From Eumeta japonica (taxonomy: Eukaryota > Arthropoda > Insecta > Lepidoptera > Psychidae): a stretch of 64,000 nucleotides of DNA. Shown here piece by piece: positions 58,576 to 64,000 of the stretch. Location of the stretch: contig BGZK01000006.1 in NCBI GenBank assembly GCA_005406025.1, positions 310,001 through 374,000 of the forward strand. Direction: 5' to 3'. A program made the translations under genes and the position numbers. Under the pieces are notes generated by a model that did not search any database, was not told where the DNA came from, and saw only the letters and a program-made list of their open reading frames with translations. Every line of letters starts with the position of its first letter. Position 1 is the stretch's first letter.

Positions 58576-59129
58576 TTAGTTTCCTTTTATCAAAAGTAAC
58601 GCACACCTAAAGCAACAATGTACACAAAACGACAGAGCTCTGAGGTTCGCGACGATAAGCTATTTTACTTATCGCTACGATCGAGATGTACTTTGAATCC
58701 TTCGATCAGCGGAATGCTGCGTCGGCGCTGTACCTATTTACTTGTCAAATGTTTTGTTTTAATAATTTTTGCTTAAAAAGCACAAATGTGTGTCTTTCAT
58801 TGTGAAACTTAGATTTTATATAATTACTGTTTGTCGTGACGGCAGGCATCGTTGCAAGATAATGAAATCATAAAATTATACTTGAATACGTTATCGTTCC
58901 TACCATGAGATTTCAGAGACTTAGTATACATCGCTGTTTTCTAGTTATGTGTGCCAAATAATTTCAAATGCGTAAAATACATTGCGCTTTTCTATATATA
59001 TACCTAAATGTATATATTAAATATAATTTCAGCCGTTACCCTCGATTCGCCAAGCGTAAATTAAAATTGAGCAGTTATTGCTTTCACAGTTTAAAATAGT
59101 CCATATTTTCTTCGCATAAATATATTACT

Positions 59130-59240
59130 TCATCTTTTATATCGATCTCGTTAATAACCCTCATACAGATCCTGTTTTCTACTTTAACTATCGTCTTACT
59201 ACCGGCTCTCACTTCCGATTTTGATTCTTAGATTCTCCGC
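59130..59240 (-). repeat. GATCGG-family dispersed repeat, copy i
   Basis: Short run of units such as TTATATCGATCTCGTTAATA and CTACCGGCTCTCACTTCCGA. Confidence 0.55.
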
Positions 59241-60010
59241 CTTAGGTTGTAGTCCCAGTGACACTCAAAATATTTATGATTGAGTACAATAAAAATATTA
59301 TGAATATTATGAGTTACAATTGAAATATTGTCAAAAAAAATACGTAATTTACAAATGACGTATTTCAAATACTGATTCATCTCGAGAAGAACCAGCAAGA
59401 AACTCAGGGTTGTTCTTTTTTTCCCCATCGATACATAGTATTGAATAATTAATAAATTAGTACACTGAGAAATAACACGGAGTAACCTGTTAGCCAAGCA
59501 ATTATATCCCGTGGGTTTTTTTCATTAAGATATTCAGATACGGTATACAGTTTTTGCCATCTAACTCTTGTTAAACGAATAATTTAAATACGTAAAATGG
59601 CAAATTTTGAATTTCAGCTGGAATCTTATTAGCACACATTGCCCTTTAAATGATTCGTTGACTTAGCTTAGACGGGTGTTATGAGCAGCAAGGTCGTTCC
59701 TATATCTAGTCTTAATTTTATGAATGTCGCTTAATTTTTGGAACGATTTTCTATTCCTCTTAATAAATACCAGATTTTCGTGTATGTATTGTGAAGTTAC
59801 TGTTAAAATATTAATTATTTTAAATATTTCACTGGGAGATGCTTTTGGTAACAAATTATAAATGGCACAAATAGCCCGATTCTTCAGCACGAAAGTAGTG
59901 CTAATGTGAATTGCAGGACCCCATAATAAAATCCCATAGGTATATGAGATTATGAAAGAAACTGAAATAGTCTCACGGTGTCTTCATCAGTAATTTGCAG
60001 CATTCTTTTT
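59210..60010 (-). pseudogene. Decayed LINE (same family as 46996-47685), 3' part
   Basis: On the minus strand frames give TYGILLWGPA, FVLKNRAICAIYNL, ILTVTSQYIHENLVFIKRN and SDIHKIKTRYRNDLAAHNTR, parallel to the intact C-terminus at 47.0-47.4 kb but with stops and shifts. The 3' UTR motif near 59390-59410 corresponds to GAGTTTCTTGCCCATTCTTC of the other copy. This is an older insertion than the 47-kb copy. Confidence 0.8.
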
Positions 60011-60844
60011 ACTGCACGTCCCTGCAGAACTAAGCTTTTTTCGCCAATCTCGTAATATGAAAATTCCAACGCATCTATATAAAACGAGACCAATAAATAA
60101 GATGGTGCCCGCGATATCCAGTATCTCGCACTTGACCATTACGTTTGCGTGGATCAGATAGCATTAGTCAAGGAAAATTTAACAAGTTTTATTTTCCTGA
60201 AAAGAAGATTATTAATATTAAACCATTCAAATAATAATAAGCAATTACAATTTTTACTATTGTATTTTTTTCGTTTTTTTTTCCCAATCCCAAAAATAAT
60301 CTGTCTCTATTCGGAATTGAATTGTAATTTATGCGGCTGTTCGAATGCTTTGAAAGATAAAGATCCAAAGAAATATACTTTCGCATTTATAATATTACAA
60401 AAGGTATTTGTGTCATAAAATTGTAATAAATTAGAAAAAAAAAAACGTAATTATTACTCGAATAAATACTGAAGCTAAAAATATAAATATTGTTAAGCAT
60501 GTAAGTGCACTAAAAACGTTTTTCATTGTGAAGGATTTAGCGCATATTATAAACCACTTGACGAGTTTAAAATGTATATAGTCTGAGTATGCTCTAAAAT
60601 ATATTCAAGTATGAGTGATTAATTTAGTGACTGTACCGGCGTTCTAGAAAATGAGAGCAATTTAAAAATAATTAAGAATCAAACAACAGATTTTTTTTTT
60701 GATATAACAACTGCGTATGATGCGTTTGGAAAATATTATAAACCTAAAGTAATTAAGAATCAAGGTTATGGTTTTCCTTTAAAGTTAAACATTGCATGTC
60801 CTCATTTCAGTAATTATCGTCGTTTTCTTCAGTTTGTTTATAGC

Positions 60845-61260
60845 ATACTGGCTTTCGCCCGTGACTTCGCCCGCGTAGACATAGAATGACTTTCGTTCGA
60901 TGTGCAATTCCGTACTTTTACATTAAAAGCATTTGTTTTTGGTGTAAGATGTACTGCCTCTATTTTTATTGTTATGAAACTATCTCGCTTACGGTCTCGA
61001 TCCTGTTTTCAATTCCGTTCTCAGGTGATGTTCAACTTAACTCTCTCTAGAGCATTAATGTCGCCAATAATCAATTGGCATAAGTGAAAAGAACCGCACT
61101 ATGATCAAGTAAAAATTAGTATCTTTGTGAATTATAATCCATACGTTATTCTGATATTAAAGCTTTGTTACTACAGAATTTCAACTAACTCGGTTCAGCC
61201 GTTAAAATATGATTGAGTAACAAACATACGAACTTCCACATTTATAATATTATTTAAATT
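60845..61260 (-). repeat. GATCGG-family dispersed repeat, copy j
   Basis: Starts CTGGCTTTCGCCCGTGACTT and CGCCCGCGTAGACATAG (inverted Helitron-like end), then units such as TTACGGTCTCGATCCTG, then CGGTTCAGCCGTTAAAATAT and GAGTAACAAACATACGAACT at the distal end. This is the most complete inverted copy. Confidence 0.75.
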
Positions 61261-61929
61261 AAACGCTTTATTTTATATCTTGAAAATACTCGCTTATAAT
61301 TTCATCTATCGAGGGATACCTATAGAGCTTAGGCGTCAGGATTTTTCGACCCACAAACCTGACCTCTATCCTTTACCACCGTCCAGTTGAACATTACCTG
61401 ATAAAATAAATATTTTCTTATTAGATAAAAGGCCCTTTTGCCGGTTATACATATAATGTTGCGAACTTTTATATAAGAATACGTAAGGTAGACATTTTTA
61501 TACATTATTCTTATGTACATGAAACGGTTTGGCCAGTTTAATGCAAAAATGTCTCGCAAAGCTGCAATTTTTATCGATTTCCTTCACAAAAACAAAGATA
61601 GCTCGGTCCCTAAAGGTTAAAGCTTAATGTCAGATAACTTATAATTTTCCTAAATTAATAAATAGGCTTTGCAATAATTAAAAGACTTTTTCAAGTGAGA
61701 CTGGTAATTATAGAAATTAGCTTTCAAACAAACAAAAAAAAAATATTTAGTTGATTTAAAATTTTCTTTAGGAATTAGACTATGAAATACAAAAAGAGTG
61801 TCTCAAATCCAATTCGTAGTTCTAGAGATTAGCGCTTTCAAGCATAAAAACCAACAAACTCACCCTTATAAATAAGTATAGATTAAAAAGTTAATGTGTC
61901 CGCAACCTTACCCGTAACGTTTTATGAAT

Positions 61930-62580
61930 ATGTACGCAATATGAAGGGAAAGGCTCACTGCAGATTTGCACAAATCATCGCCCTATAAGCCTCCGCAGCG
62001 TCGTTGGCAAACTGTATGCGAAAATCGTTATTGAAAGAGATGTGAATAAGACTGAAAGCAAGATCCAGGATGTACAAACGGGATTTGAAAGGGAATGCGG
62101 TGAACATACCAAGTTTTTTTCTCCGCGAAATATTGTAAAAAAGGTTTTGGCCAAAGATCAAAAACAAAGTTTTCTATGCGTTAGTAGATTTGCAAAAAGC
62201 TTATGAAATAGTGAAAAGAAATGATCTGTGGAGAACCCTGTCCATGCACGGTGTAAGTTCCGGATTAACACAAGCACTGCAATCCCTATACAAGCGTTCC
62301 AGTGCATGCATCAGAATAAATGGGGCATACACTGACTGTTTTGACATCCGAAGGGGTGTCAGACAGGGATGTGTAGTTTCACTGTCGCTATTCAATATAT
62401 TCATAGTTGTCTGTATGATTTAAAAAAGTATGAGTGTGAATAAAGGATTGATGAGCTGTCTGTAAAATGCCTCCTGTACACCGACGACTAAGTAATTCTT
62501 GTGCCGTCGGCGTACAAACTGCAGGAGATGGTAACTAAAACGAATGATTCTGCTAAGAAAAGAGGTGATGTTACGGACAG
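61930..62580 (+). pseudogene. Non-LTR reverse transcriptase fragment (central part)
   Basis: Broken plus-strand frames give SLQICTNHRPISLRSVVGKL, then DLQKAYEIVKRNDLWRTLSM, IRINGAYTDCFDIRRGVRQG (motif RQGC) and CLLYTDD in place of YADD, then PSAYKLQEMVTK. The order matches reverse transcriptase domains 2-5 of the family seen at 3885-4520 and 5650-5884. Stops and deletions make it inactive. Confidence 0.85.
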
Positions 62581-64000
62581 CCGCGCTCTTACTGTTGAAT
62601 TGAACAATGTGTAAATAAATGTATTATTTTGATTTATGAAAACGAAGTAAGGTTAAGAATCATTTTTTGTTTTATTGTATTTTGTGTGTGTTAACAGTTG
62701 TACTCCGACCGCCACGTGTGAAGCTCGTGCTGCGATAAGCAAGTCTGAACATCGAAATGCTGTCCATCATTTTGTCCACACCCCGCAAGAATTCGTAGTC
62801 CGAGGCGACTGTGAGGAAATCTGAAGTGCGTCCTTACGCGACGGTACCGAAATCGCAGTTACATGTAACATTCTTGTACAAATTAAGAGCTGTGTTTTAA
62901 AAGGTTGCACGATAACGGTCGATTACCTCTAGACACAATAGTATCGGGTGGCCCCGCATCTAAATATCTTAAAGTATTATTACTGTTTAGAAAAACACAA
63001 AAGAGAGAGATTATGGCATCTTCGCCATATTAGACCCTTAGCTGCAACATGCAGTAACAAGCAGCATGCAGCCCATCGCTCTCCCTCGAACCTGTTCTTT
63101 AATTACGTGTTCTCATCCAATGAATTGAATATTGATTCGAAAGTATTCACAGATATCGAACACCTGTTTTAGCTTTCTTAATCTTAAATTCGTAACTTAT
63201 CTTAATCGCTAGTTACAATTCTTCGTACCTACGTTTCATATCGATTGGCACATCTTCAGGAACATGCACGTAGAAATTGTAACTAACTAATTTATTAACT
63301 AACTATTTAATCCGAAAACGTTTTTAATCTGAGGACTTTTTCGTGGGTCCTCAAATTGTCTTGACTATTACATCGTATTCTACACGCTATTATAATCTTT
63401 CTGTATATATGTATAATAAGGAAATGTAAGAGAATCCTCGGTTTGGTCATGATTTTTCATGTTCACACATCAACAGTATGTGACCACAAGGGCGACGCTA
63501 ATATTGAGAGTTAACACGCCATTTAACCTTAGTCTTGTTGGTAATAATCTCCAAGGATTCGTGTGTTAACTTTTACACAAGTTTTCGGATTGGTAACTTC
63601 ACAAAGGACCTCGGTTAGACAATTTTCATTTTACACGAGTGTGCTGTTTTTCCATCCTCGGTTTGTAAACGAAGATTTTATATAATATTGTTTATTGTCT
63701 TTATATTATTATGGTTTCACATAAGTGACATATTAATTTGTAATAAATCCTGATACCATTGTGGCAACAGCTGTGTAAGTTTTTGATTGTTAAAAGAACA
63801 AGATATATCTGTCAAACCAAAGTTATCATTTCAATCTATTCTTTTAATGTCAAAACGTTTTATAGACCTAAGTAATTTTTAAAATTCTTTTTTTTTCAAT
63901 TATTCTTATGTATGTAATAATCAAAACAGATCTAATCTTTGGTTTTAAGCACATTATTCAGAAATGATTGCTAACTTGTCAACAAATTCAAATTTTAATT
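62581..64000. other. Right-end region, no gene recognised
   Basis: A GC-richer stretch at 62695-62890 and a 74-codon frame at 62948-63172 show no family features. TGTTACGGACAGC (62571) and GTTAACA (62697) could frame a short LTR-like segment, but no target duplication supports this. Confidence 0.35.

Noticed and set aside
62571..62697. Possible solo LTR (TGTTA...TAACA with internal AATAAA)
   Set aside because: No target duplication, no primer-binding or polypurine context, and no second copy seen.

Overview
The window looks like nuclear DNA from an insect, most probably a moth or butterfly. It is AT-rich, protein-coding sequence sits in short GC-richer exons split by long introns, and it is packed with decayed transposable elements. 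Several dispersed repeats are of types I associate with lepidopteran genomes. I see no prokaryotic operons, CRISPR arrays, rRNA or convincing tRNA.

Two host genes can be rebuilt exon by exon, both on the minus strand. (1) 10231-6994 is the 8-oxoguanine DNA glycosylase OGG1: five exons, 316 codons plus stop, catalytic Lys and Asp in place, and a GC-AG first intron. (2) 55856-15382 is a secreted serine protease of the 'gastrulation defective' (gd-like) type: nine exons over 40 kb, with signal peptide, GD N-terminal domain, Pro-rich linker and trypsin domain. Its last exon carries a 1-base frameshift just upstream of the catalytic-serine motif, so this copy is either broken or contains a base error. 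The two genes share no evident pathway.

Layout from left to right. 1-1531: a 315-codon unrecognised ORF (minus) whose frame continues past one TAG to the window edge, possibly an endogenous viral or mobile-element gene. 3885-5884: two minus-strand pieces of a non-LTR reverse transcriptase flanking a 525-bp TA-flanked MITE. 6994-10231: OGG1. 10232-15381: intergenic with repeat copies. 15382-55856: gd-like. Its introns carry a hAT transposon with a perfect 8-bp target duplication (19011-21081), a second hAT relic (about 27367), an eight-copy ~116-bp tandem array (29845-30728), a Helitron helicase relic (41480-41765), a 5'-truncated LINE tail (46996-47685), short MITEs and many copies of a dispersed 'GATCGG' repeat with Helitron-like 3' ends. 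55857-64000: upstream DNA with a possible first exon of another gene (58575-58444), a decayed LINE tail (60010-59210) and a third reverse transcriptase fragment (61930-62580).

Besides the element families, at least ten near-perfect short-loop inverted repeats (arms 13-44 bp) are scattered through non-coding DNA. I found no clear new multi-gene system. The items most worth following are the unknown ORF at the left edge, the decayed ORF near 55 kb, the frameshifted protease and the recurrent snap-back inverted repeats.
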